A stretch of 64,000 bases of DNA from Phanerodontia chrysosporium (taxonomy: Eukaryota; Basidiomycota; Agaricomycetes; Polyporales; Phanerochaetaceae): the NCBI GenBank assembly GCA_001910725.1, contig MJGA01000047.1, positions 1 through 64,000 of the forward strand. The letters run 5' to 3'. Of the stretch, positions 53,869-64,000 are shown in pieces. The stretch's first letter is position 1, and each line of letters begins with the position of its first letter. Position numbers and translations under genes: made by a program. The notes beneath the pieces are model-generated. The model searched no databases. It saw only the letters and a program-made list of their open reading frames with translations, and was not told the DNA's origin.

Positions 53869-55818
53869 CAGCAGCCGAGGAGAAGCGACGGTCAGTTGTG
53901 AGGAAGTCTTTTGAGCGCGAGATCGTGCATTCCGATCTGGCAGGTTGTACGATCCAGAAGGAGTGAGCTTGTTGTACCGGATGGGGTGGGTCGAGACCGG
54001 AGTAAACGGACGACGGCGTGCGTCTGGCGGACACCGAGCGACCCGCCAGATGGGAAGCCGAGGCGACCGCTGGAGCTGAAGCCATGTCACTGCCCGGCGC
54101 GACCTTCGGTGGCAGCAAGTGTCCGCCGAAACGTTCCCATTGCGCAGTTCGTTCCCTGTTCGGATGGCATCTTCCCCCTGAAGGCAGCTGAGGTCCAAGT
54201 CAACGTTAGAGCGCACCGCACACGGACTATGCTAGTGTGGCCCTGTTCGCGCGGAATGGTTGCGATTGCAAAGCATGGAGGAGCAGACAATGGCGTGAGA
54301 CCAACCGATCACGCTTCCGGGTTAGGGTTCCACGACCCTTGCCACCCCCAACCGTGTCCCTCCCATCCGCCACTCGGAACACTCCCAGTCTTCTCAGCTT
54401 CGACTTCACTCCATCCTTCAGAAGACCCTGATGCCCCTGCAGTCCTCGCTTCGCCGTGCATCTCCGCAGTGCTCGGGGTCCGGGCGGCCTAGACGCCCAT
54501 CCCGACTGCGCTCGAGCACTAGTCCTAGCGTCGTCGAGGCACTACTGCAGGCCGTGCTTACCGTCATCCCGAGCAGATGGGTCATGTCTGCCAGCACCCT
54601 AGCCCGATACGGAAGCCCGGCACCGCTCGCACCGCCCGCCAGACTCGCCATCCGTTGTGGCGCCGCGGGCACTGCCCGACCCCTGCATTACGACACCCAT
54701 GTCCGACTCGACTGCATGCACAGCGCGCCGTGCAGCCGGCGCGAGCATCCACGACTCTGATGCGCGCTCAACGCGTCGCACACCTTGCCTGTCTGGTTCC
54801 TGTTCGCCGTCCGTCTGATGGCTGGCTTGTCAAGGTGGCATGGTGTGTCCAAGTCGACTTTGCTCGCCGGCGACCGAAACGGACCTGACGGTCGGCGAGG
54901 ACAACGTCTCACCCGAGGGTCAGCCATCGCATCGACAACGAGCGGCGGCCGCTCAGCGAGTCGGACTGACCAAGTGAGTATCCCTGCAGTGTCCGCGCAC
55001 GGCGACCATACCCGAGCCACGGGGCGTACAATGCTGCCCGAGAGAGCACGGAGAGACACAGAGCCCCTTTGGTCTTCCATGCCGTTCCCCGGAGAGCACG
55101 CACACGAAGGCGGAATAGTCCATCGAGCACACCGTCCAACCGTTCACGGCTAGCCGCCCTGTCGCGCTAGCCCGCCCACACAATACGGCCAGCCACCTCA
55201 CATGCGGGGGCGCACACGCAGCACGGACCTGGCGGCGGCGTCACGATCTACGCGGCACGCCGCCGTTGCCTCGCACCGAGGCCTCCCCGCCGCGCTCGAA
55301 AACGCGCGATCCCCCTCGCCCCGACGCGCCTCGCACGCCGCCCCGACGCAGACCCCGCACGCTCCCGCCACCCGCCACCCGTGCCGTCCGACCGCGCGTC
55401 CGCGCCCGGGCGGCTCGATCACGATCGGCCCCACGCGCACGGCGCACCATTCCTGCCGGCGCACGCACGCGCGCGCGCGCGCGCACGCCCCCCTGGCCGG
55501 TGGTCCCTGCGTGCATATACGCGGAGTTCTGCGCCCCCTGACACGCTTGCACGGGCCCCCACTCGCGCCGTTGCGCCCCCGCGGCGCTGCGACTCCGCGG
55601 GATGACACGTTTTTGGCGGACCTACCGGGCTTGTGACTGCTGGTGAAATGCCTGCCCGAAGACCGTTTGGACATCTCTCGGGGAGATGGATTTGCTCTTG
55701 TATGCTGTGTTGGCACATCTTTTGTGCTCTGCTAGCTACAGGATCATATATGTTTTACTCATATTTTCTTGGTTTGCCTACAGGAGCTTGGCACTGGTAA
55801 TGGTCAAAACCTTGTACT
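53869..55818. other. Gene-poor 1.95-kb spacer with a GC-rich low-complexity tract
   Basis: No supported gene on either strand. At about 55200-55520 the sequence is extremely C/G-rich with purine-poor repeats and an alternating CG run (near 55465-55490). A single TTAGGGTT-like stretch at 54323 is not a telomere array. Confidence 0.45.
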
Positions 55819-57276
55819 CTACAATTCTCTACTCGCAGTCTCTGAGACCAGATGCTGTTTGAGTGCATTTATCCTATCAATGGCAGTCTCCCTGTAAGAC
55901 GCATTCATGTGTGAGATCCCACATCCAGGAATGACCCTTGCAAAGAATGCTGCGACCTGGGCTTCAGCGAGAGCAGATACCGCAGAGCGTTGCACCTGGA
56001 AGTACGACAGCGTGCGGAAAGGAACCAGATCTGCAAGATGGCATGACCAGTTCCCCGCCACGGGCGCCCACTGAACGACAAGTATCCGCAGCTTGGGGCA
56101 GTTTCGCGCAAAGTCGGCTATTGTCTCGAGCTGGAGTTGGTGGCTCCTGGCGCGCACAGTCGTGAGCTTGAATATCTCCAGGGCTCTCCACGCAGTCGTG
56201 AGGCTCTGAACGGCCTCTGAGGTGAACTGGACTGGGAGGTTGTGGAGAGCGAAGACCAGCATGCTCGTCGCTTTGCACAGAGGCATGAACACGGCTTCAT
56301 CGATGGTGGTGCCACCAACCACCTCCAGCCTGGAACTGCCGGTGACCTCCAGTTCTTCCAGACACGGCATCGCTACAAAGACAGCCCTCAGCTGAACAAG
56401 ATCGACCGAGCGGCAGATGGCAAAATCAAGTCGCGTGAGGTGGGCCCCGGATAGGCTTCGCAGGAAGGAGGGTAGCAGTGTAGTCTCGTCCGCGTCGGCG
56501 TCGCACACAAAGATCAAGCTCTGCAATGCATCAAACCCTCCCCAGCTCGGACTGCTCCACGCCAGCGGACTGGCATCACAGAGGCGCAATTTCGCGGATG
56601 TAAGCGTCGGGAGGCATGAGAGATGGACGAGTGCCTTTGGGCTCAACTCCACATTATCTTTGATTGCTGTCAGATGGTGCAGAGTTGATATTGTGCGAGA
56701 GTAGTCGTCACAAAGGGGTTTCAGGAAGTCGAACTTGCTCGTATTGAACTTCAACTGTTGTAAACGGGGTATGCAGGTTGAGACGTACTCCAGGACATCA
56801 CGTACATCCAGGTCGGAGGTGAACGGGTATGTGAGCGCAGTCAGGGATGGTTGGATAAACAGCCTGGCGTGTCTTGCAAGTCCGGCGGACGTCCAGACAA
56901 GACGCTCGAGATTCGGGAGGACAGGACCTGAAAAATGCGCCGCCAGGACCTCAAACGCTGCATCATCCACCAGATATCTTCCAGTGTCCCCGACATGCAG
57001 GGATCTGACCGAGCGCGCGTGCCTCTGGAACGGCGCCCACTCTCCGGGCAGCGGTGCGCACACAATGGTCTGCCACGGCGCGTTAGCAGAGGCCAAGCAG
57101 CGCACGAGCGCAGGATGCGCTTACCAGCGCACGGTGCAGCACATACTCCGGCTCCCGCGACTCTGCGAGCAGACGACGCGGCAAGCAGTTGACCAGAGGG
57201 CGCAGGCCCGGGAGGTCGGACCACAGCTGCTCGTGCGCAGCTTCGGCGAAGCCGACGCAGACGAGCGCGAGCCTGC

Positions 57277-57279
57277 ACA
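57277..57279. repeat. 3-bp target duplication ACA, left side of the CACTA-like element
   Basis: ACA precedes the element start at 57280, and ACA follows its end at 58566-58568. Confidence 0.75.
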
Positions 57280-57291
57280 CACTGCAAGGTT
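57280..57291 (+). repeat. Terminal inverted repeat, left
   Basis: CACTGCAAGGTT, inverted partner at 58554-58565. Confidence 0.8.
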
Positions 57292-58553
57292 CAGAACCCC
57301 GAAATTTCGCGCGACCGCCGGGCGATTTTTGCAGATTCGCCCAGAGACCTGGCTACACATGGCGAAAACAGGGGAACAGTGTACTTTCGATGGATCCTCC
57401 CAAATGTAGTAAGATAGCTATTATAGACTCAATTTCGAGTGAAAGTCCGCTGCCTGACGCCTCTGGGGAAGATTACACGTCGGCGCTACTGTGACGTCGA
57501 CGCGTACGCGTCAGCCTGCGAGACTTGTTCTCGGACCCTCACTGCGTCTTCACTCCAGTCTCTCTTAGTCCTCCTCTTTCGCCTCAAGTAAACTGCTGTG
57601 GCTGGGCTCTCGTTGCTTGCCTGCTCTATCAGCTAGGCCCTCTTGGCATCTACTCTGGAACCTGGAAACTGTACCCTGGGAGCCGTACACTTGCTCATCT
57701 GCTGGCTGGTCATGCAAACAGCGCCCTGAGGTTGAGGGACGTCCCCTACCGCGCTCATTCGAGTGTCAGTTGTATGTCTACGCGTCAACCTCAGGCAGCC
57801 CTGGCTAGTCTCTAGTTCTAGACGGTCGTGCCATTTCTGTGCGCCCTGGGAATATTTCGCACGAATGCGAGGTGACACGTTATGTCCGGCTTGTGCAAAG
57901 CTTTACTCACCTACCCTTGATCATGTTTACAGTATGCAAGCCCAACACTCATTCTGCGTTGTCAGCCCAGTCGCGACCAGTGATCTCACAGATAGCCCTA
58001 TGGAAGCGACTCAAGGCTCACGGGTGCGTGGGAGCAACAGGAGGTTAGAGAGGGGACTTACATGTCTGTGTACGTTGTATATATGTGCTCTTAGTGTCAT
58101 GAGCTAACTGACATTATGCAGCTGCTGTGGCTTGCTGTCTGTGATTTGGCCTGCCTCTCTGACAATCCAAGAGTACATGCCTATCTTCCCCATCCACACC
58201 CGCACTGTGCCTGTGCCATGTGATAGTGATCATTTCTGGAAGTGCTATGTAAACTATGACCTGCTATAATTGGATGTGCAACAATAAAGCATTGGCTAGC
58301 CTACATATCTTGCTGCGCCTGCATGAATTCAACAAGTTTGGTAGTGATTTTGACACGACCTGCGTTTTCACCCAAATATCCTGCTAGGAGGGGAACGGTG
58401 AAAGCACCTGCCGAAACGTAACATTTACGAGGGGATTTTCGACTACCCACTTTCACTCGGAAACCTAGCTATCGACACCGGCGCGCGGCGCTTCTTCACG
58501 GGCTTACCTGTGGCTTTTTGCACGGCCGGATGGGGCGAAATTCGCACCTTCGC

Positions 58554-58565
58554 AACCTTGCAGTG
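58554..58565 (-). repeat. Terminal inverted repeat, right
   Basis: AACCTTGCAGTG, inverted partner of 57280-57291. Confidence 0.8.
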
Positions 58566-58568
58566 ACA
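58566..58568. repeat. 3-bp target duplication ACA, right side of the CACTA-like element
   Basis: Partner of 57277-57279. Confidence 0.75.
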
Positions 58569-58641
58569 GCGTCTGCCGATGGCCGCCTGCGTGCGCAACG
58601 ATCGCGCGGACAATCTCGTCGATGTCGAGACAGGGATGCAT

Positions 58642-61118
58642 CGCCAGCGGCGTGAGTAAGGACGATGAGAAGCATGGCAGGAACCCTCGGCGCGGGGACG
58701 CAGCCCCCGGACAGCGAGCCGCCGATGAATCCTCCACGAGAGCCAGACCCTCTCGCTGCACGAGGGCTTCATGCCGGTCTTCAGCATTACAAGATATCCT
58801 TGCGCCTCTAGGGTCCTTTCAGAGGGCCCCCACTGCTGGCCAACACTCAAAGGGGCTCTGCCGTGCAGCGCAGACGAGGATCAGGACCCCGCACACCCTC
58901 CTCCAGCGTCACGTCCGTGACAGGGCGAACGCGGCCTGTCACGCGCCTCCCTTGCCCGGCGCCGCCAGCTGCCACCCGCAGCACGCCGGGCAGGCCGCCC
59001 CCCCACGCCTCGGCGTCGTCCAAGAAGCAAACGGGCCCGCGGACGCGCGGTCTGGTCGCCGCAGGACGACGCGCTGCCCGCGGACGTCCTCCTCGCGGCG
59101 CAGGCCCAGGGCAGGAGCCCGTCGCGTCCGGGCGCGACGCGGTCGCGGCGGACCCACGGAGACCGCGCAGGAGTGCCGGAGCCGCTTCGCGTGAGGTGCG
59201 TCGTGCCCCGCGCCGCAGAGAGAAGTGTGTGTTCGTCGCGCCGGAGGAGGCATGGGAGAAACTGTCGCGGGTGCGTGCTGTCATCAGTCCTTTGATGTGG
59301 AGCCCGTTTGCTAGGTGCAGTTGCGGTACAAGCGATGGCAGGACAACCGCTGGCCGTTGTACGGAAAGATGAAGCTGTTGTGCCTAGTGTCCGATCCGAC
59401 CCCTTCGGGTGGCACGGAGCCTCTGTCGGTCCCCAAAGCTGAAGATGCTGCGTCCCAATCATGGTCTTTGCCGCAAATCCAAGCTAACGATACCTGTGCT
59501 TTGCCCGACGATCGCGTCATTCATCCAGATGTGCGCATATCTCCTTCATTAATTTGTGCGTATCCGCTCATCGCATGTAGCCACCACAGGCCTTGGGGCC
59601 ATCTAGTCTGTCGCATATGACACCCCTGTGAGGGCACACAAGCGCGCTATGAGTCCGCCACGCGACACGACACCGCAAAAGCGGATGCGTCCTTCGGAGA
59701 CTAGTGGCGACAGTGTGGACGTCTTCTCCGGCGCTGTACCGGGCCCGCTCACCGTGCAGACCACGTCTTCTTGCTTGGAATCCGATGTCGATACAAGCAC
59801 CATAGCCCCCTTCTTCGCAGACCACCCTCGACCACGTCTGTCACTCTGCGTCTGAAAGCCGAACGAGAGCAATCCACGTTTTGAAGACAGACGCGAGGTA
59901 TACACCCGACGAGCTGGTTCCAATTATCGAGCTCTTTGAGCGACATCCTGAGGTCGTGGACTCGTTCCTTGCTATCTCTGCCCAGAGCGTGCGCTCGCTG
60001 TATATCCGACGGGCCTTGACGCAGCGCGCCCCTGGTAACTCCTGCTGTATCACGGAAACACGCTGTGTACTGCTCTCTGCTCTTACATACTGAACTAATT
60101 CTATTGTTTGATAACGGACAAGGCTTAGCATTGAGGGAGCGACCGCAGTCTTGGCGGTCATTCCTACTCACCTGCCTAATACGGTGACATCGCTTTTGTG
60201 ATGCGTATTAGGCGCCAGAAGACCCACCTGCGAGCCGCATTCACGTTCAGCATGTTCGCCAAGTCACCCCCATCTTCCAGTTGACCCTCAACTACCCACC
60301 ACGTCTCGCTTCCTGCGCAGAGCATGACAGGGTTCCGAGGCCGAGTCTTCTTCCAAGTGCTGCGTCCAGCTGCTCGCCAAAAATACTCGTGCCAACTTTC
60401 GCGGCGAGTGAGCACCGAATCCGTGCTTTATGCTATGCGTAGCTAACCAAACTTACGCATTGTGCATTCTTAGCGCGAGCGTTCTAAGCTGTCTTTTGTG
60501 AGCGACTGAATGGACTGGACGTGCCCTGATCCCGAGGGCCAGCGCCCGGGGACCCGAGTAATGTTTCCATGAACCGCCACCGCCACGACGAGACAATTGC
60601 TAACCCTAACTCAGGTGCTAAACTCGTTCCTCGCGCCACCGGAACGCGCACCATCGCGCGGCCGAACCTTGTCGCCCCACTGCGACTCCGGAACGAACCA
60701 CGCTAGCGACCGGCCGCCCGTCTCACAGACCCTTGGTGCGCTAGTGGGCTAATCCAAGACCGGCGATGGCCAGCATGGATCTATTCCGCCTTGTTGCGAG
60801 GGACATGAATCACTCAAAGCGAAGATGCCGGAATTCCTTACGATCGAACGGACCGCTCGCGTGGTGTTGCGGTCTACCCGCTGCGGACGAGGCAACCATT
60901 GGTCCGTGGCAGCTGCGGCATCCCCAACTATGCAGAGTATGTACTGGTCTCGCACTGTAACGCTCATCTGCTCAATCCATCCCGTTCAGCCCCTCCATAC
61001 TTGTACCGCCCTGGTTTAGGACATGTCACCCCAGAGACCGGACGATGCCGACGGTGGTCTTCCCCACTTCCAACAAACGGTGATCCTGCTTATTTCGACA
61101 TACGTCTCATGCCATATG
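58642..61118. other. Unassigned 2.5-kb region, possible hypothetical gene (plus) at about 59.0-60.1 kb
   Basis: Possible coding pieces occur on the plus strand: one with KCVFVAPEEAWEKLSR, a 45-nt GTGCGT..GCTAG intron-like gap, then VQLRYKRWQDNRWPLYGK up to about 59530; further frames lie at 59649-59855 and 59881-60093 (YTPDELVPIIELFERHPEV). I could not link them into one model and recognise no family. The stretch 60100-61118 shows nothing but presumed promoter sequence; a single CTAACCCTAA at 60602 is not a telomere. Confidence 0.3.
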
Positions 61119-61126
61119 TATATATA
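61119..61126 (+). promoter_or_regulatory. TATA box of the adenylate-forming reductase gene
   Basis: A TATATATA-like stretch about 70 bp upstream of the ATG at 61193. Confidence 0.5.
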
Positions 61127-61192
61127 CATTGGACGGGGTGTAGTGTCGATGCTCCCAGCACTATCCACTTTCCTCTGCGATCTCCATTCACC

Positions 61193-64000
61193 ATGGCCAT
61201 CACAACCGCATCTGGCGAATCCTACCCGGTGACGTTCATACGCCCCACGTTCGACGTCTCGAAACCCAGAAAGGCCGAGGACGGCTACCTGCAGTCGCTT
61301 CCCGACCTCGTCGAGTTCAACGCGACGTACAACGGCAGCCACCTCTTCTGCGCCCAGTATAGCACCGCCCTCTCTGCACCGCCGTGCTTGATCACCCATG
61401 GCGAGCTCCACGATGCCGTGCTACGCGCTTCGGCCTGGCTTGCCCTGCAGGGTCTTGCGGAGCGGCCGCACACCGCGGAGGGCAAAGTCGTCAAGTCGCA
61501 CCCTGTCGCGATGCTCATGGCGAGCGACGTCGCATGGTTCATCACCTTTGTGGCTCTGCTGCGTCTGGGCGTTCCGGTGAGTGACTGCGTCCCCAGCACA
61601 CACGGATGGGCCCTGACACCTGGACATCTCCTGCCAGGTCCTGTGCATGTCCGCTCGCCTGTCCCCGCAGGCGGTCGTCCACCTGATGCGGAGAACGGGC
61701 GCGAAGGCGGTCCTTGTGTCCCCGCAACTTGACGCCCTGGCGAGCGAATCGCAGGCCCTGCTACGCGAGGGCAATCGCCAAGGCCCTTCGCCAACATTTC
61801 ACCACATGCCGGTATATACAGAGTTTATGAACCCTGCGAGCGCACTCGACCCGGCGAGTGTCCCCCCGCCGCCGAGGCAGTCTGACCATACCGACCGGAA
61901 CGTGGTCATTTTGCATTCTTCCGGAACGACCGGTGAGCAAAACATGTCACCTTGTCTGAGTAACCGATTCATGAAGGCCGTGCAACAAGGTCTGCCGAAG
62001 CCAATCTTCCACTCGCATGCTTACCTACTCGGCTACTGTGCATGCCACGAGCTCGCACCCGAGCAAGTGGACGAGGCGCTGAATGTCTCGACGCTTCCGC
62101 TGTTCCACGTAAGCTCCGCTCATGATGTCCGTCGTACATAGCGATGCTGACGTCCACAACAGGGATTCGGCCTCTTGGCACCCTGCTTGTCCCTGTCGAT
62201 CGGGCTACCATTTGCCCTGCCTGCGTCGACGACGATCCCTACTGGACCATCTACATACGAGATCCTGCATTCCTCGGGCGCCACATCCCTGCTCACCGTC
62301 CCCTCGATCCTGGAGGAGCTCCACCAGCTCCCCGATGGCCGAGGCATCGAGGCGCTGCAGCGCCTACAATTCGTTGCGGTCGGCGGCGCGCCGATGAAGC
62401 ACTCCGTCGCGAAGGCCCTCGCCGGCGCGGGCGTCCCGCTGCTGAACCACTGGGGCGTCACCGAGATTGGCGCCATCGCGCCCATCGCGGTCCCGGGGCC
62501 CGACACGGACTGGCGGTACCTGCGCCTGCGCCGCGACCTCGCGCTACGCGTCGAGCCCGTGCACGACCCGCCCGAGGGCTTCGTGCGCCTCGTCGGCCGC
62601 GCGCCCCTCGCGGAGGAGGATTTCCCCGTCGCGGACCTCCTGACACGCAACCCGGCAAACCAGCACGAGTTCGCGATCGCGGGCCGCGCGGACGACCTCG
62701 TCGTGCTCGCCACCGGCGAGAAGGTACGTCCGCACGCGCTCGAGGCCCGGGCGGCCGAGCACCCCGCGGTGCGCGCCGCTCTCGCGGTCGGGGCCGGACG
62801 CTTGCAGCTCGCCCTCCTCCTCGAAGTCGCGCCACACATTCCGCTCGACGTTGCAGACGAGGCCGCTGTTCGAGCATATGTCGACGACGTCTGGCCATCC
62901 CTCGATGAGGGGAATGCGCAGACGGACGGTCATGCGCGCGTCGCGCGGGAGATGGTGCTCGTCACGCACCCCAGCATCAAGCCGCTGCTGCGCACGGCCA
63001 AAGGTAGCATTCCACGCAGCTCGAACGCAGAACACTTCAAGCACGAGCTTGATGCTCTGTACGCCCGCGCCGACATCGCTGGCGCAGAGCAGCTCCCGCT
63101 CGGCGACCCCGACGCGCTTCTCGAGGCGGTCAGAACGGCCGTGCGCGCCGCGTACACCATCCCCAGGGCTATCAGCGACGGCGACGACTTTTTTGAGCGC
63201 GGCATGGACTCGCTCCAGGCGACGATGCTTCGGCGGAGGTTGAACGCGGCCGTCCTTCGGTCCTCTCACGGACAGACTCCCAGACCATTGCCACTCGACG
63301 TCGTCTACGCCCACTCGTCGACCAACCGGCTGTGCAAGGCTATCCAGGAGCATTGTGGCCAGGAAAGCGCAGAGACCGACCGTATTGCGCACATGAACAA
63401 TGTTGCCGAAGAATACGTTCGGAAGGTGGCTGAGCTTCGCCCTGCCCAAGAGCTGGCTCCACTCCTTCACTTGGCCGAGGGCGCGATCGTACTGCTTACC
63501 GGCAGCACCGGTAGCCTTGGCAGCGCCCTGCTTTACGAGCTCGCCTCATCGCCGGCCGTCGCCAAGATATACGCCCTCAACCGCTCGGGTGGTCGGTCAC
63601 TGCGTGAACGGCAGGAGGCTGGACTGCAGAAGCTTGGCGCCGCGGTAGGCGACAACCATTGGGGTAGGGTGGTGCTCCTGGAGGGCGAGCTCAGTCAGCG
63701 ACAATTCGGGCTGTCTGCAGAGATATACAGCGAGCTGCGGCAAGTCACCCACATCATCCACAACGGTGAGTCTGGACGGGCAATGCTCTCGATCACGGTC
63801 TGACGCGTCTCCCCAGCCTGGCCGATGGACTTCAACCGCACACTCGACTCCTTCCGGCTCCATCTCGACGCCGCGACACACATGGTGCAGCTCGCGCTCG
63901 ACAGCACCGCCGCGGCGCCCGTCAAGCTCCTCTTCGCGTCTTCCATTGCCGTCGTCGGGCGGCACCCGCTCACCGCGAGCGCGTCGCCGATCCCTGAGGC
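61193..64000 (+). CDS. Adenylate-forming reductase (NRPS-like, A-T-R), 3' end outside window
   Basis: Five exons so far, in consistent phase: 61193-61576, 61638-61932, 61990-62108, 62163-63765 and 63817 onward, about 860 residues to the edge. Adenylation motifs are ILHSSGTTGLPKP (A3), NHWGVTEIG (A5) and GRADDLVVLATGEKV (A8). The carrier (T) domain has FFERGMDSLQATML, with its phosphopantetheine Ser near residue 613. The reductase begins LLTGSTGSLGSALLYEL, the NADPH-binding TGxxGxxG motif. By family it activates a carboxylic acid as an AMP ester, loads it on the carrier and releases it as aldehyde or alcohol. No condensation domain is present. It could act on a PKS-derived aryl acid from the neighbouring synthase, but that is only inferred from proximity; the alternative is an amino-acid or aminoadipate-type substrate. 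Confidence 0.9.

Larger units (their letters stand above)
57280..58565. mobile_element. Non-autonomous CACTA-like (CMC/EnSpm) DNA transposon, 1,286 bp
   Basis: The ends are perfect 12-bp inverted repeats, CACTGCAAGGTT and AACCTTGCAGTG, with looser similarity continuing inward (GAA..CGAATTTCGC-type). A 3-bp duplication and a CACT(A/G) terminus are known features of the CACTA superfamily. No transposase-like frame is present, so it would depend on another copy. It sits inside the first coding exon of an F-box gene. Confidence 0.75.
55819..58641 (-). pseudogene. F-box/LRR-like gene split by a CACTA-like transposon
   Basis: Coding parts on the minus strand are 58569-58641 (MHPCLDIDEIVRAIVAHAGG), 57125-57279 (LALVCVGFAEAAHEQLW and onwards) and 55819-57069 (TIVCAPLPGEWAPF to the stop). 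Between the first two lies a 1,286-bp element flanked by TGT (min.) / ACA (plus) duplications. Removing it with one 3-bp copy restores the frame exactly, GHRQTL to CRLALVC, giving about 492 residues. A normal 55-nt intron separates the last two exons. The start is typical of basidiomycete F-box proteins (MHxCLxIxEIV). Leucine-rich strands follow (LPNLERLVWTSAGL, LPTLTSAKLRLCD). The gene is probably inactive unless the element is spliced out. Confidence 0.8.

Noticed and set aside
53827..54300. An upstream SAT domain for the PKS
   Set aside because: The frame upstream of 53826 shows no SAT motif, and a TATA box sits 35 bp before the ATG.
54318..54334. Telomere-like TTAGGG sequence (also CTAACCCTAA at 60602)
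   Set aside because: One to two units only, not an array; chance or a very short interstitial trace.

Overview
The window looks like nuclear DNA of a filamentous basidiomycete (Agaricomycetes; a more precise placement is inference). The genes are broken by many introns of about 45-60 nt with GT..AG ends and CTRAY-like branch sites. The sequence is GC-rich, and the families are typical of mushroom-forming fungi: many F-box/LRR-like proteins, a HET-domain protein, a PL14 lyase, a GMC oxidoreductase, Ure2-like glutathione transferases, a non-reducing polyketide synthase (PKS) and an adenylate-forming reductase. I rebuilt exon models by hand. For the multi-exon genes whose lengths I quote, splice phases agree across every intron, apart from the single-base lesions noted.

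Layout. 1-1.1 kb: 3' part of an F-box gene (minus). 1.4-12.7 kb: a HET-domain gene (minus) split by a 9.37-kb nest of two near-identical Ty1/copia elements. Two sets of 5-bp target duplications record a nested insertion followed by an LTR-LTR inversion. 14.4-24.5 kb (plus, except one F-box gene): a 14-exon GMC oxidoreductase, an importin/Kap121-type karyopherin that lacks its C-terminal repeats, an F-box gene and a SIRT5-like sirtuin. 24.7-30.8 kb: two more F-box genes (minus) around a 15-exon bestrophin-like channel gene. 31.5-39.9 kb: a tRNA-Ala, a sugar transporter, a PL14 polysaccharide lyase, a secreted 5'-nucleotidase-like phosphatase and a small acidic protein. 40.2-45.1 kb: a mirror-image block ordered repeat / GST / tRNA-Ala / tRNA-Ala / GST pseudogene / repeat, whose 325-bp outer repeats are 98% identical. 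46.1-47.4 kb: another F-box gene. 48.0-53.8 kb: a non-reducing PKS (KS-AT-PT-ACP-ACP-TE) with no SAT domain and one apparent base missing in the KS. 55.8-58.6 kb: an F-box gene split by a 1,286-bp CACTA-like transposon. 61.2-64.0 kb: an adenylate-forming reductase (A-T-R) cut by the window edge.

How the genes fit together. The PKS and the A-T-R enzyme, 7.4 kb apart, are the only secondary-metabolism core enzymes here and could form a loose cluster; this is inference from proximity. The rest is housekeeping and accessory content. The main theme is recent remodelling by mobile DNA. Two host genes, one HET and one F-box, are split by insertions whose conceptual removal restores the reading frame exactly. 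All six F-box genes lie on the minus strand, and three share an intron at the same place and phase.
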